DNA of 64,000 bases from Liquidambar formosana (Eukaryota; Streptophyta; Magnoliopsida; Saxifragales; Altingiaceae): NCBI GenBank assembly GCA_039720395.1, contig CM077820.1, forward strand, positions 14,221,848 through 14,285,847, given 5' to 3'. The notes under the pieces were generated by a model. It was not told the origin of the DNA, searched no databases, and saw nothing but the letters and a program-made list of their open reading frames with translations. The number at the start of each line of letters is the position of its first letter. The stretch's first letter is position 1. The position numbers and the translations under genes were made by a program. Below are positions 47,776 to 58,860 of the stretch, one piece after another.

Positions 47776-47975
47776 TAGTTGCTGATGATGATGCCGTAGC
47801 AAGTGCTCTAACTGCTGCTTTAGTTGTGACTGTGGAGAGTGAGGGGATGATGCTGTTCTTGTTTTGGGTCGACGTTTGCAGTACGAGTGTTGCTGATCTT
47901 TCACGGGAACGGCCTAGAACGAATGGGTTTGATAGTTGGGGATAGGTGATGAAGTTTTATCCTTAAAAACCCCAT
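47776..47975 (-). other. Transit-peptide-like 5' sequence of quinone oxidoreductase copy A, frame interrupted
   Basis: Immediately upstream of the ATG at 47773 and in its frame, the minus strand reads through Ser/Thr/Ala/Arg-rich sequence (for example AAVRALATASSSATT) typical of a chloroplast transit peptide, up to about 47955 where TAA occurs. An ATG at 47975 starts a short frame one base off (MGFLRIKL) that stops at 47901. A single-base shift between 47905 and 47930 would join both. Confidence 0.45.
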
Positions 47976-48581
47976 TAATCATTTTGACACCCATTTTGTC
48001 TTGTCCTGATAAAGTGATACTTCAATGGAGATGGGGATGGGCCCGATGGGGCAACGCAAGGTGTAAAAAAGGAGGGTGGAAGGACAAAAATAACCTCCAG
48101 ATCCCACTTTTGCAATTTTCTTTTTCTTTTTCATTTTTTATTCTTTTTTGGTTAATTACACTTTATGATTTTTTATTTTTTATTTTATTTTTTATGTTTT
48201 TTGTGATAAGGATTTTTTTTTTTTATTCTTTTTGGTTAAGTTGTGGAAAACTCCTTATAGTATTGAGGAGGTCAATGGACTACATATAATCTTCAAAACC
48301 AATTAATGTGCCCTCAAGTGTTTTTTTTTTTTTTTTCAATTAATCATATTGTTAGTTGTCGTTTGTGTAAATTTAAAAAAAAAATACAGAAAAAGGGCTT
48401 ATTTTCGATGTTGTTCACATTATTGTTTTTATCTTTTTGCATATGCCACTGAGGATTTAGCTAATTTAAAAAATTAAAGTAGTTTTTAAAGCACATTACA
48501 TGATTTTAAACATTAAGGAGTAATTCACAGACCCCCTCAATACTTTGGGGGTTTCAATAATTTACCCTCATTTGTTTTTCC
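47976..48581. other. Spacer upstream of quinone oxidoreductase copy A
   Basis: Holds T-rich tracts (48118-48230, 48320-48338). Promoter elements could not be singled out. Confidence 0.5.
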
Positions 48582-48788
48582 TTTTTTTTTTTTTTTTTTG
48601 GTCTTTAACCTAATGTTTCCCCAAAGCTGACAATGAAAGGACTAATCACTATTGTGACGGGTCGGTAACGGTAAATCGTTAGTTCAAGTATTTTTTCCAA
48701 AATGTTGGGATTCGAATTAGGGATCTTTCACTTCCACTTAAGACAGCCACCTTGAGACCAAATGTCCAACCACTAGATCAACCCACCA
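48582..48788 (-). mobile_element. tRNA-derived SINE with poly-A tail
   Basis: On the minus strand the head GGTGGGTTGATCTAGTGGTT carries an A box, and CCTAATTCGAATCCC carries a B box about 60 bases on; the body continues for 100 bases and ends in a poly-A tail (poly-T at 48580-48600 on the plus strand). The order, spacing and length fit common plant SINEs with the GTGGTTGGACATTTGGTCTC head. The target duplication was not clear. Confidence 0.78.
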
Positions 48789-49525
48789 GGTACTCAAATG
48801 TATCTAATAATTTCAAAGGACAACATTATACCCCATCCATATAAAAAGAATAGAAAAATGAACAGAAACTATTTTTTTTTTCTTTTTTTTCTTTAGGTAT
48901 CAACACTTTTTGCCTTCCTATGCTGATGGATATGAATAACGATTATCACCCATTCCACGTTGATTAAGGCTCAAATGATTGAGTAGAATATCAAATTCAA
49001 GATCATGTGGATTTTAAGGTATAAATCTTGGAAACTTTATTTATTCATTTATTTTTGGGTGTACCGAAATGCTCTCTTGTTTATAAAGGGCTCATGCACT
49101 TTAATTTATGTCCTTGTGGACGAATAGGACAAAATCATTTCAAAAGGAAAAACGTTAAAGATATTAGATATTGTTATCAATTTTTTTATTTGGAGATAAT
49201 GAACCACTTTTGCATTGATTATAAAGTGGATTTGGACGAAATTTGTAAGAGGGATTTGGGATCAGGATGAAATTTTTTGTAATTCCATCGTGACCAAATA
49301 TATTGTTTAGGTAATCCAAGACCGAATTTGCCAAATTCTATATGAGATTTGAACATTGGATTAATTTGAAGGCTCAAAATGTTACTTTCAAGTCCCTTTT
49401 AAAAGAGATTTAAAAAAGGGAAACTTAACACACCACCAACTATCGCCGCACTCATAATCATTGTTGTTATCATTGCCATCAACTGTTTTATACCACCAAC
49501 GAACATTACCATCTCTCAATTACAC
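48789..49525. other. Intergenic, no recognised features
   Basis: AT-rich sequence without gene or element signals, apart from a poly-T run at 48871-48892. Confidence 0.5.
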
Positions 49526-49528
49526 TTA

Positions 49529-49715
49529 TGTCATGTTTGTTTGGCTGGAATAGAATGAGTAGGAATGGAATTTGATTCCATACTAAAATAGCGTGGAATG
49601 GAGTGGAATGGTTCATTCCTTATTTTTTATTCCATTCCAGTTTAATTACCTCATCCAAAAACGCCGTTAGGAATGAATTAGAATGTGATTCCATTCCAAC
49701 CAAACAAACGTGGTC
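49529..49715. mobile_element. PIF/Harbinger MITE, 187 bp
   Basis: The ends TGTCATGTTTGTTTGGCTGG and CCAACCAAACAAACGTGGTC are inverted repeats of the Harbinger family seen at 51717-59012. A perfect 3-bp TTA duplication flanks it (49526-49528, 49716-49718). Confidence 0.9.
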
Positions 49716-49718
49716 TTA

Positions 49719-49999
49719 GTGGTTTGTATTTTGCGAATTCAATTGTTGCATTAGATAGTCTTCTCATGTAGATGATTCAAGTCAAAAATCAAGTTAATCC
49801 AAAATTGATTACTATTCAATCTAAAACTTGCATTTTTAAATTAATAACAATCGCCCATTTACGAACATTTTGGATGAAGGAACTCTCAATCTCGAATCAA
49901 CTTAATTTTTTGCACAAATCACCTACATATGAAACAAATTTAATCTAATGGTTAACTTCATAAAATACAAATCATTAAATAGAATTTTGAAGTGCACTT
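49719..49999. mobile_element. Fold-back MITE, family F2 copy 2
   Basis: Shares the facing CAAGTCAAAAATCAAGTTAA blocks and ACAATCG...CATTT centre with 16823-17117. The outer TIR is less well preserved on the left. Immediately follows the Harbinger MITE. Confidence 0.65.
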
Positions 50000-50035
50000 G
50001 TTATTAATAATATCAAGTGCACCTGGCAATACAAG

Positions 50036-50037
<2 letters not shown>

Positions 50038-50090
<53 letters not shown>

Positions 50091-50091
50091 T
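50038..50091. repeat. (TA)n microsatellite
   Basis: More than 20 TA units. Confidence 0.97.
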
Positions 50092-50669
50092 TTTAGTGGT
50101 TTAGGCTGATGTTTCTACAAATGGTATTTGATAATGCTTAAGAGTTCTGATTTCCTAACCTCTCTTTAAACAGAATTATTTGAGAAGTTACCTTGTATTA
50201 TTGGACCAATTAATCATTAGTAACCATCAAGAAATAGGCATACCATCGATGCTATGAAGTATGAACCAAACCGCTAATAGAATAAACCAATCCAACCCAT
50301 GCATAGGTAGATTCGGTTTGAAGAGAATATTCTTATGTAAAGTTTGGGAAGGTCGGTTTGAGGAGAATATTTTCACTTTTTTTTTATTATTTTAATTACA
50401 ACAGAACATAAATATTTATTATAATAATAAAATATCCATATAACGCAATCGACAAAAGACATGAGCTTATAAATTTTTTTTTTAAAGAACAGTAAGTACA
50501 TTTCTAATATATAAAATTCAATTCTAGTAAATTAAATTTTAGTCTCAATTACATAAAATCCACTATATGAATCATTTTACGTTGTTCAATCCTACCAAGG
50601 GCTGTTTTGCTCAATTCTCAGTGTCATTATGCGCAACCCTAAATGGTCATTCTTGCACAGGTGCAATTC
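50092..50669. other. Intergenic, no recognised features
   Basis: AT-rich; a GTTTGA(G/A)GAGAATATT word repeats at about 50318 and 50354. Nothing else identified. Confidence 0.5.
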
Positions 50670-50760
50670 TAAGGAAGTGACCAACAGGAGTTGGTTTAGC
50701 TGGTAATGATCGAATTCTTCCCTTGTAAGTTTTAGACTCGACTTCCGCTTAGAGCTGGTT
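50670..50760 (+). mobile_element. Possible tRNA-derived SINE head
   Basis: GGTTTAGCTGGTAATGATC resembles an A box and AGACTCGACTTCC, about 45 bases later, a B box. The spacing fits a tRNA-like pol III promoter. The 3' end is not resolved. Confidence 0.4.
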
Positions 50761-50879
50761 TTGGGGCAAGGCGGCCGCCTGGGGCCCCACATTTTGGCTC
50801 AAAAATGAGGGCCCCTATTTTAGGACTAATCCTTGTAGTAGGTCTAATTTTTTATTTTTTATTTTTTCCCTAAAGAGAA

Positions 50880-51240
50880 TGGTTATTGCAACCCCTTAAT
50901 TTTATTTGCACATTCCACTAATTTTTATTTATCAATATTTTACCAAAAATATAAAAGATTTTTATGAAAATTTGTTACATAATCCACTAGAAAACATCAT
51001 TTTGAACAACTTTGCAGAAAAAAGTTTTTCCAAAATTTATCGTTTAAGTGAATTTTTTGATCATTTACTGTCTTTGTTAATTTTCGGCCAAAAAGTCAAC
51101 TTAAAAGAAAATTTTTGTAAAAACTTTCTTCTGCAAAATTGTTCAAAATGATGTTTTCTAGTGGATAGCGTAGTTAATTTTCTTAAAACCTTTTATATTT
51201 TTCTAAAATCTTAAGAAATTAAAATCAGTGAAGATGTGCA
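50880..51240. repeat. Palindromic fold-back element, family F1 copy 2
   Basis: Contains the facing blocks GAAAACATCATTTTGAACAA and TTGTTCAAAATGATGTTTTC with CAAAATTTATCGTTTAAG inside, as in 14187-14577 and 51306-51690. Outer borders are uncertain. Confidence 0.6.
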
Positions 51241-51305
51241 AACAAACTTTATGTTTGTACTAGGAAAAAAAAAATTGAGTATGGAGGGTCTCATTTTAAG
51301 AAGGG

Positions 51306-51690
51306 GCCTCTATTGGCACCCTAAGATTTGTTTTTCATCCCCCAATTACTTTATATTTTAAGGTTTTATGAAAAATATAAAAGGTTTTCATAAAAACTGA
51401 TTACATAATCTACTAGAAAACATCATTTTGAACAATTTTGTAAAAGAAAGTTTTTTAAAAATTTATCTTTTAAATGAACTTTATAACAATTTATATAACA
51501 ACTACTGTAGATGACCAAAAATTTCACTTAAACAATAGATTTTGGAAAAACTTTATTCTATAAAATTGTTTAAAATGATGTTTTTCAATGGATAGCGTGT
51601 CCGATATTTATAAAAATCTTTTATAATTTACATAAAACTTTAAAGTATAAAATAAGTAGGAGATGAAAAACAAGTCTTCGGGTGCTAATA
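51306..51690. repeat. Palindromic fold-back element, family F1 copy 3
   Basis: The left end CTCTATTGGCACCCTAAGAT faces AAGTCTTCGGGTGCTAATAA at the right, and GATTTGTTTTTCATCCCC faces its complement. It nearly abuts copy 2, giving a pair of related palindromes next to the Harbinger element. Confidence 0.72.
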
Positions 51691-52138
51691 AAGGCTCTCT
51701 TTTAAGAATTCGCCTAGGCCATGTTTGTTTGGTCGGAATGGAATGGATGGAATGGAATCCCATTCCATTTCATTCCCAACTGCGTGTTTGGATGAGGTAG
51801 TGAAACAGGAATGGAATCAAATAATGGGAATGGATTCATTCCGGGAGGCTAATTAGCTGGAATGAAAAAAGAAATAAGGACCACTTAAGCCCCAATAACC
51901 CGATAGAAACGACTCAACCATTTCCTCTTCTCTTTTCTCCTCCTCTCTCACTGGCGTCTTCATTTTTCTTCCTCTCTCACTGGCTTTTGCTGCCGCTGTT
52001 CATCGCCACTGTCGAACTCCAGTTCGTCACTATCAACGCACCGTACTGTAAGATATTTCTCTCTCTAGTTCGATTTTCTCTCTCTGGTTCAATTTCTCTT
52101 TCGTTGTCCTCAATCTAGTGTACGATTGAGGAGATTGT

Positions 52139-52275
52139 GTTCTAATATCATCAGATCTAGTAATTAGGAGATAGATGTGTGGGATTTCATCAACTAGTGT
52201 GCGATTTTCTTTCTGTTGGTTCTAATATCATCAGATCTAGTGATTAAGAGATAGATGAGTGGGATTTCATCAACA
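52139..52275. repeat. Tandem duplication, unit about 75 bp
   Basis: TTCTAATATCATCAGATCTAG followed by GAGATAGATG and GTGGGATTTCATCAAC appears twice in the 5' part of the Harbinger element. Confidence 0.88.
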
Positions 52276-52812
52276 TAAATGTGTGTGTATGTTCTTTACT
52301 TCAGATCTAGGCACGATTCTCTTTCATCAACATAATTTTTTTCTTCTTCTACTTCTTTGATTTTATTTATTTTTTTAAATTATAATTTTCTTATGTTGGA
52401 ATTTTGAATATAGAGTTCACTGACAAAAATGGATTTTGGTAGAAAAATGACTTGGCTGGAGTTAGGAAAAAATATGGAATTGCTGCAATGAAAAACAGTG
52501 TGAGAATAACTGGGAAAAGGAGAAGAGGAAAGGGTGATGGAAGAGAGGATCGCACATACCCAAAGAATTGTTAATACCTGGTGTGTGGAAGGTGGGTCAG
52601 TGAATTTGAGTGGGAAGATAAAAAGAGAGATAAAATGAACGTGAGAGGGAGGAGAAAAGATCTCTTATTTATTATATATAATTTGCCATTGTATCTATTT
52701 AATATTTGTTTTTTTATCCATGAATTATATCTCTATGATAGATTAATTGTTATGAAGTTGATGTGTTGGAATGCTAGGATTAAAGTAAATAAGGGATTCG
52801 AACTCCTTGTAT

Positions 52813-52813
<1 letters not shown>

Positions 52814-52850
<37 letters not shown>
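52814..52850. repeat. Poly-A tract of 37 bases
   Basis: Preceded by GGGATTCGAACTCC, which resembles a pol III B box or its neighbourhood; may be the tail of a retroposed sequence inside the Harbinger element, but no head was identified. Confidence 0.8.
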
Positions 52851-52852
<2 letters not shown>

Positions 52853-53366
52853 ATTAGAAAGTGAGTGGTTTTGAGATTTAACGAGGAAGATATCAATTAA
52901 AAGATTTTTATTTTTTTTTAATTTTTTTTTGCTAGGGATATCAATTAAGAGATCAAAGGATGTTCCTTTATATATTACCAGTACAGAGTATAGATAGTTT
53001 TCTTGATAAGAAATACTGGTACAGATATTTGATTGTTTTTCTTTCATTCCCTTCCTACTTTTTTAAGTTCAAATATAAGAAAAAATGTTTATGCAAATAC
53101 GTCTCATAATTAATATATTTTTTTTATACAGTTCTGCTTTGTCTCATTGCATAAATAGAAATACAAAAATGGTAAAGATTGGGGATCCATATTAGACTCA
53201 CTTGAGGTTCAGCTGAGCTAACATTTGTTGAGGTGTTTAAGCTCCAACTTAAATTTGAGCTGAACTTGGATATGCTTAACTGGGCTTCAAGTTTCTTTTG
53301 TATTCTGTATGTCAAAATGTTGCATCATATACTTTCATTATGAGTTCTTTATTTTAATACAGTGGT

Positions 53367-53484
53367 CCATGCCTGATTTATCAGAGCTGACTGAGATTCA
53401 CTGCTCTCTTTCTTCCACCCAAATGCATGGATTTTTGTCTGCCTCAGCCTTATATCAAATAATCTGAGCTGCTTCCCAGGAGCC
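53367..53484 (-). pseudogene. Host-like exon fragment, WD40-repeat-like
   Basis: After a good acceptor (GTGCAG) the minus strand reads open for 39 codons: it contains GKQLRLFDIRLRQTK, then HAFGWKKESSESQSALINQ and AW. The FDIR ending and the following W-containing block fit the edge of WD40 repeats in a plant transducin-like protein; the family is recalled, not searched. Similarity stops abruptly after the Trp. It lies inside the Harbinger element and opposite to its genes, as expected of a captured gene fragment. Confidence 0.4.
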
Positions 53485-53968
53485 CTGCACATGGGACACA
53501 TCACTGTTAAGACATTTGAGCAGCGAAACCAGATTTAGGAACTAAAAACATAACAAATTGCCCGTACAAGCATGCCTAAAATTCAGTGTCATCATAGATT
53601 TATTACTCCAAAGAACAGCATGTGATATGAAGCTTAGAGCATTGAATAATCAAATGCACCTCCCATCTCAATGATATAATCTCCAGTATAAATATAAAAT
53701 TATCCACCAAACAGTAGTACTAAGGGAGAATCTCCCTCAAGTAGGGATTGAGTATCTTTATTTGTAGTCCTTCCCTTTTGGACTCTTTATACAAGCTTCC
53801 ACATGCCATCGACTGAAATGAGCTTGAGCACATCTGTTCACCAGTCCTCTCATCCAGGTTTTTGTGTGCATGGTACATTATGATTGGAGTAGTCATTCCA
53901 TCGGGTCTGCTATTAGGATTTGTTCACAGTGTTTTTTGGGTAAAATTCTATTCATTTTGTCTTATTGG

Positions 53969-54430
53969 GACAGCTTATAATTTATCCTTTTCCTCTATTT
54001 TGTAGTCAGCCTTGCAATTGTAGTATATTTAAAAATTGTTCTGCAACTTGGAATCATCCTGCTTATTGTAATGATTTGAAATATGAATGCTTGCATATTT
54101 ATTCCAAATAGCACATTAATGTTTCTCTATAGGCATGTATTTTTATCTTAATTGTATTGTTAACCTTTCATGTGTAATATATTTTCAATCCTTTAGATAA
54201 TGCAGTCTGCACAACCTGTCTTAATATAAATTCCTAGCTTTCTTAGCTCCCCAATTTATCAATCTTTTTCCTTCATTTTGTAGTCAGCGTTGCACATGTA
54301 GTATATTTAAAAATTATTCTGCAACTTGGAATTATCTTGCTTATTGTAATGACTTAAAATATGAATGCTCTCATTTTTATTTCAAATAACTCATTAATGT
54401 TTTTCTATAGGCATCTATTTTTACTCTTTA
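53969..54430. repeat. Direct duplication, unit about 185 bp, period about 283
   Basis: 53969-54150 and 54251-54430 share TTTTGTAGTCAGC, GTAGTATATTTAAAAATT, TTCTGCAACTTGGAAT and TATAGGCAT in order. Lies just upstream of the Harbinger transposase start. Confidence 0.88.
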
Positions 54431-54556
54431 TATGTTTAGGATCAGTTTTTTTGTTTTCATTTATGTTAGGATCTAGTTGTAAACCTATTTCTAAACTTGT
54501 TTTATAACCAAGTTTATTCTAGTAATATTATGGAGATTGGTTCTTATTGTGCAGTC

Positions 54557-55254
54557 ATGGCTCGTAGGATGTTGGGAAGGAGAGAAAAAATTGTTCTCAT
54601 ATTGTTCATGATGGCAAATATGTTACATATATTTTGTGCAATTCATATCGCTGCAAGAAGGCATTATAGGAAGTATTTGTTGAGGAAGAAAAGAGTTAAT
54701 AGGAGATATTTGCAAGATGTAAATCTTGATCGGTTGGTATATACTGATGATTTGGAATGTATTGATAACCTTAGGATGGATAGGCGTACTTTCACTATGT
54801 TGTGTGCTATGCTTCGTACAACTGGTCGGTTAAAAGACTCTAGAAACATTGATGTAGAGGAGATGGTTGCAATGTTCTTAAACATTCTCGCACATCATAT
54901 AAAGAATTGGGTGATAAAGTTTAATTTATTGAGGTCTGGAGAGACTGTTAGTAGGCATTTTAATAGAGTGTTGAATGCAGTCATTCGTTTACAAGCAGTC
55001 TTACTCAAAAAACCGGAACCGATTCTTGAGAATTCCACGGATGGGAGATGGAAATGGTTTAAGGCAAGTTGTATATCTAAATTTAATTTACTATGCCTGT
55101 AGACCTAGTAGAGGCTCCATTTATTGAACAAGTGAATCAAGTGCAAGGTGAACCAATTACTATTATCGAGCCAAGTAATCAGTGGAATGCTTGGAGGACA
55201 AATTTGGCGAACCAAATGTTTAATGATTGGAGGGAGAGTAGACAAGGCAATTGA
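54557..55254 (+). pseudogene. PIF/Harbinger transposase lacking its DDE core
   Basis: The family transposase has an N-terminal helical DNA-binding region, a DDE nuclease domain and a short C-terminal tail. The first part (54557-55063) reads from MARRMLGRREK through the conserved FTMLCAMLRTTGRL and SGETVSRHFN to DGRWKWFK. The tail (55096-55254) reads from PVDLVEAPF to NQWNAWRTNLANQMFNDW. Only about 30 bases lie between, beginning GCAAGT, which may be an altered splice donor. The roughly 200 residues carrying the catalytic Asp-Asp-Glu are absent, so the protein cannot be an active nuclease. Could be read as two exons of a truncated protein. Confidence 0.88.
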
Positions 55255-55471
55255 TTTAGTTGTGCTTTATGACTTTAATGTAGTTTTTTTTTTTTTTTAA
55301 TGTCTTATACTCGAATCATTATAACTTGGATCAATATTTTTAGAAAGTATTTGTTGTGCATTATGATTTTAATGTTTTATTGCAATTTATGTTGTGCTTT
55401 ATGACTTCTGTTGTGCTTTATAACCTGGAAAATATTGTTGAATTCTATTTTGCTTGAAACATTATATTAGG

Positions 55472-58255
55472 ATGGATTCTAGACCAAGTGAGCCAAGTAG
55501 GGGAAGGGGTAAAAACAAACGTGGTTGGACCCCAGTGGAGGATGCTATTCTAGTTGAAATTATGCTTGATTTAGTTGTTTCAGGAAAGATCAAATGTGAT
55601 AATGGTTTCAAATCAGGCGCATATCTACAAATTGAGAAGTTGTTGGAGGAGAAGCTACCAGGGCTGTGGACTTCAAGCAACTCCACATATCGAGTCTAGG
55701 ATGAAGACTTTAAAATCTAAATATAATAATATACAGGAGATGCTCGGGGGTAGTGGATTTGGATGGGATGTGGCTAGAAAGATGATCATTTGTGAGAGAG
55801 AAGCATATGACTTATGGGTAAAGGTAAACTTGTTTTCAAATGTTCTTTTGATTTAGTTCACTATTTTCCTGGTATCCCTTTCCTTTAAGATGTTGGAGAT
55901 TTGGATGAGTCCAAACATGAACATAGCCTGACTGTTTGTAGAAATAAAAACGAATCCTGCTTTGCCATTGTAGCTTATATATCTGATATCTTCAATTAAA
56001 ACATGAGACTTCAAATCAAGTATTTCATTCCCCCTTGGATCTTCTACTCTTCATTTTAAGACCTTCTACTTGTATCTTGTATCATTTCTTGTTCTTCTTT
56101 GGACATGACGAAGCAGTCTGAACTGACAGCCCTTTATAACTTATTGGGATGCACTCATTTTGTTAGTCTTATATATATTAGTACTTCTCCTTATTAAAAA
56201 ATATATATATATATTAGTACTTCTATGCACCCATCATAGCGTCTTATTATTCTTATTATATGAACATGATTATTAGTTGCTGGACTCATATCCTCTCTAA
56301 TGCTGGAGTTGGCTTTTTATGAATGTACTTTTTTTATAATAAATTTGTTTTTATTTCACATTAAATAATCAGCTACCCTGTGATTGTAACATCTCAGGAA
56401 TGCATAGAAAATGATGTTGTAAAAAATATGAGTGTTGGCTGTATAAAGCATAATCAGTTTTAATATTTTTAGCATTTTTTGGTTTCGTCTGTTACTTGCT
56501 TGAACGCGAGTACGTGACAATCACATATGCAACAATCACATAATACCTTGGCAACACATTTATACTTTACCCACATAGCTCTAATCTATCAATTAACAAT
56601 TTTCCTCAATACCCTCTTCATTGATGATTGAGTAGGTGTATTTGGAAATTTTACCTGAGGTACCCTATGGCCATCAATTTTCTTATCAAAATTGCGTTTG
56701 ATGTACGCTATATGGGTTTGATATAGTTTGGAACCTTGATTCCAAGGGTTTATAAAATCATTAATCCACCCTTTGGAGCTTTTGTATACAATTTAGACCT
56801 TGAAGAAATTGCTTTTAAGATCAGATCAGAGTTCGAACTAGTTCATTGGGCAATCAAGAATTCAAGATGCAGTTATGACAAAGTACACATGATATTTTTT
56901 ATGTAAAAATGTCTATTAATAGTTTGGTTTTATAGGTATATTTTAGTGTTGGTGTTAAGTTCTAGAAGTAGTGTCTCGTTCCTATGCTTGTGGCACAGTT
57001 GGCCTTGTTAGTTGATTGTAATTCTTTACTGTTAATTGATAGGATAGGGTCCACACCATTCAACTTCCTAAACACAGGGTGTTTCTTTTTCCAAAGATAA
57101 GGCCAATTAGTTCTTTTGTCAATGTGAAGCTCATCAGTATTTTTTAAATCGTAATGTTTAATAAAATTGTGCTAGTTGATATTATGTCTCCACCATTGGT
57201 TACTGGCACTGACCCTTAGTGAGTCCCAGATTTTTTGAGTTTCAGTTCTGGTCCTTTGTCTTTTTTCATATTTCTTTTGAGTAGCTAAAGGAAAAAAAGG
57301 AGGTGGGGAGCAAGTAGCAGAAATTGCCTCATAAAAATCATACCGTGGGAGGGCAAGACCTTACAATTACTCCCATATCAGTTCTTTCAATCATTGGGGA
57401 TGTTACCCTTCAATATGGTGACCTATCTCTGAAAGCTTATTTGCTTCATGATTTGCTTGACAATAAATTTTATCAATTTGAATTCTGTCAAAGGGTTTGA
57501 GGTTAGCCTGAATTTTATTAATGAGAATCCTCAAGATCTATATAGAAGGATGGTCTGGGCCGTTTCAGTGTTCTAGCTAACTCTACCATTTTGATGCCCT
57601 CAGCTCCTGTTATTCATATAAAGCTAACTAGTTTCTAAATCTCGAAAATTTTCAGGCCATCACTTCTGGAGCAGTTATACTGCTGTCAGCACTCATTGTA
57701 TTTGGTTTGTTGCAGGGTCATAAAGATGCTAAAGGATTGTGGCAGAAACCTTTCCCACATTTGGATGAGTTGGGAATCATTTTTGGGAAAGATCGTGCTA
57801 ATGGGAAAGGAGCTTTTGCACCTGCTGATCTCAATGAGGAGGTGGACCAAGAAGAGGATGCAAGTACTGACATTGGTTTAAATGAAATAGATGTTGATGT
57901 ATCAGCTACAGCGACATCATCTAGAGGAAGTTCAACTCAGTCCGATAAAAAGAGAAAAAGTAGTGACACATATTCTGTGGGGTTTTCTAGAATGGTGCAA
58001 GCAATAACAAAGACAGCTCAATCAATGGAGAAACTGGTAGCTTGTCTTGCTGAGCCATCACTGCCTCCACCATCTCCACCTGTTGACAAGATGAGCAAAG
58101 TGTTTGAGGAAGTTTCAAAGATTCCTAATCTCAATGAATCGGACATGTTGGATGTAAGTGAGATTATCATAAAAGATCCGGCAAAAGTGAACCTTCTATT
58201 TAGCATCCCAGAAAATTTGAAGAAAACTAGGGTGGACAAGATACTAAACTCTTAG
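55472..58255 (+). pseudogene. Harbinger Myb/SANT-like partner protein, one frameshift
   Basis: Second ORF of PIF/Harbinger elements, a Myb/SANT-like DNA-binding protein that helps import and target the transposase. Exon 1 (55472-55823) starts MDSRPSEPSRGRG and holds the tryptophan-led domain from RGWTPVEDAILVE to SGFGWDVARKM; exon 2 (57716-58255) starts GHKDAKGLWQKPFPHLDEL and ends in an acidic, Ser-rich tail. A one-base shift near 55665 (EKLPG then CGLQATPHIESRMKTL in another frame) breaks exon 1. The intron is 1.9 kb with GT-AG borders and contains foreign sequence. Similar domesticated plant proteins exist, but the TIR context shows it is transposon-borne. Confidence 0.85.
57230..57620 (-). 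pseudogene. Degenerate RNase H-like retroelement remnant
   Basis: On the minus strand, broken frames give GAEGIKMVELARTLKR, then IQANLKPFDRIQIDKIYCQANHEANKLS, split here as IQIDKIYCQANHEANKL, and LPRYDFYEA. The order resembles the C-terminal half of the plant RVT_3 RNase H-like domain (the x-R-x-x-N-x-x-A-D block), with Asp replaced by Asn. Several stops. It sits in the intron of the Harbinger Myb-like gene. Confidence 0.35.
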
Positions 58256-58613
58256 CTATGGCTTTTGTTGCTACCAATTTGAGAAAACATCGGTAAAATA
58301 GTTTGAAAACATTGGGTAAAACATTGGACAAATACTGAACTCTTAGCTATTTTTTTAATGTTTGGATAGATGTACTGGAGCTTTTGTTTGCTCTATGTCA
58401 TGGCTGAGATTTGGGAAAAGTGGTGATTTTAGTTTTTTGGTTAGTTTTGGGAGCCAATCAGATGATGATATTTTAAGATGAACTATATTTTGAATTGAAT
58501 GCCTTCTTTACATTGTCTACAAACTTTAGTTTGAGTGTTTGATTTCAATTATGATGTTAGAACCCTTTCTTGTTCCAATTATCTTTTGTTTTATGCCTAT
58601 AGTAGATTTATTT

Positions 58614-58860
58614 AATTTCATTGCTAAACAGTGAACATTTTGAAATTTTTGAAAAATAAGGGTAAAATCGGTAATTTAGAAAATTTTCAATTTCATTGCT
58701 AAACAGTAAATTTTTGATAAACAAGGGTAAAATCGGCAATTTAGAAAATGTTCAATTTCATTGTTATACAGTGAGCATAGGAGTGACGGATATCTAAAAA
58801 AAATAAGGGTACAATTGGAAATTTGAAATTTTTTAAATTTCATTGCTTTCATTGCTAAAC
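58614..58860. repeat. Subterminal tandem repeats of the Harbinger element
   Basis: A unit of about 65 bases with ATTTCATTGCTAAACAGTGA and AAGGGTAAAATCGG recurs three to four times, degenerate, 150-400 bases from the right TIR. Such arrays can be transposase or Myb-protein binding sites. Confidence 0.82.

Noticed and set aside
50670..50760. Functional tRNA gene
   Set aside because: A and B box-like words are present, but no acceptor stem or anticodon arm can be paired; better described as a SINE head.
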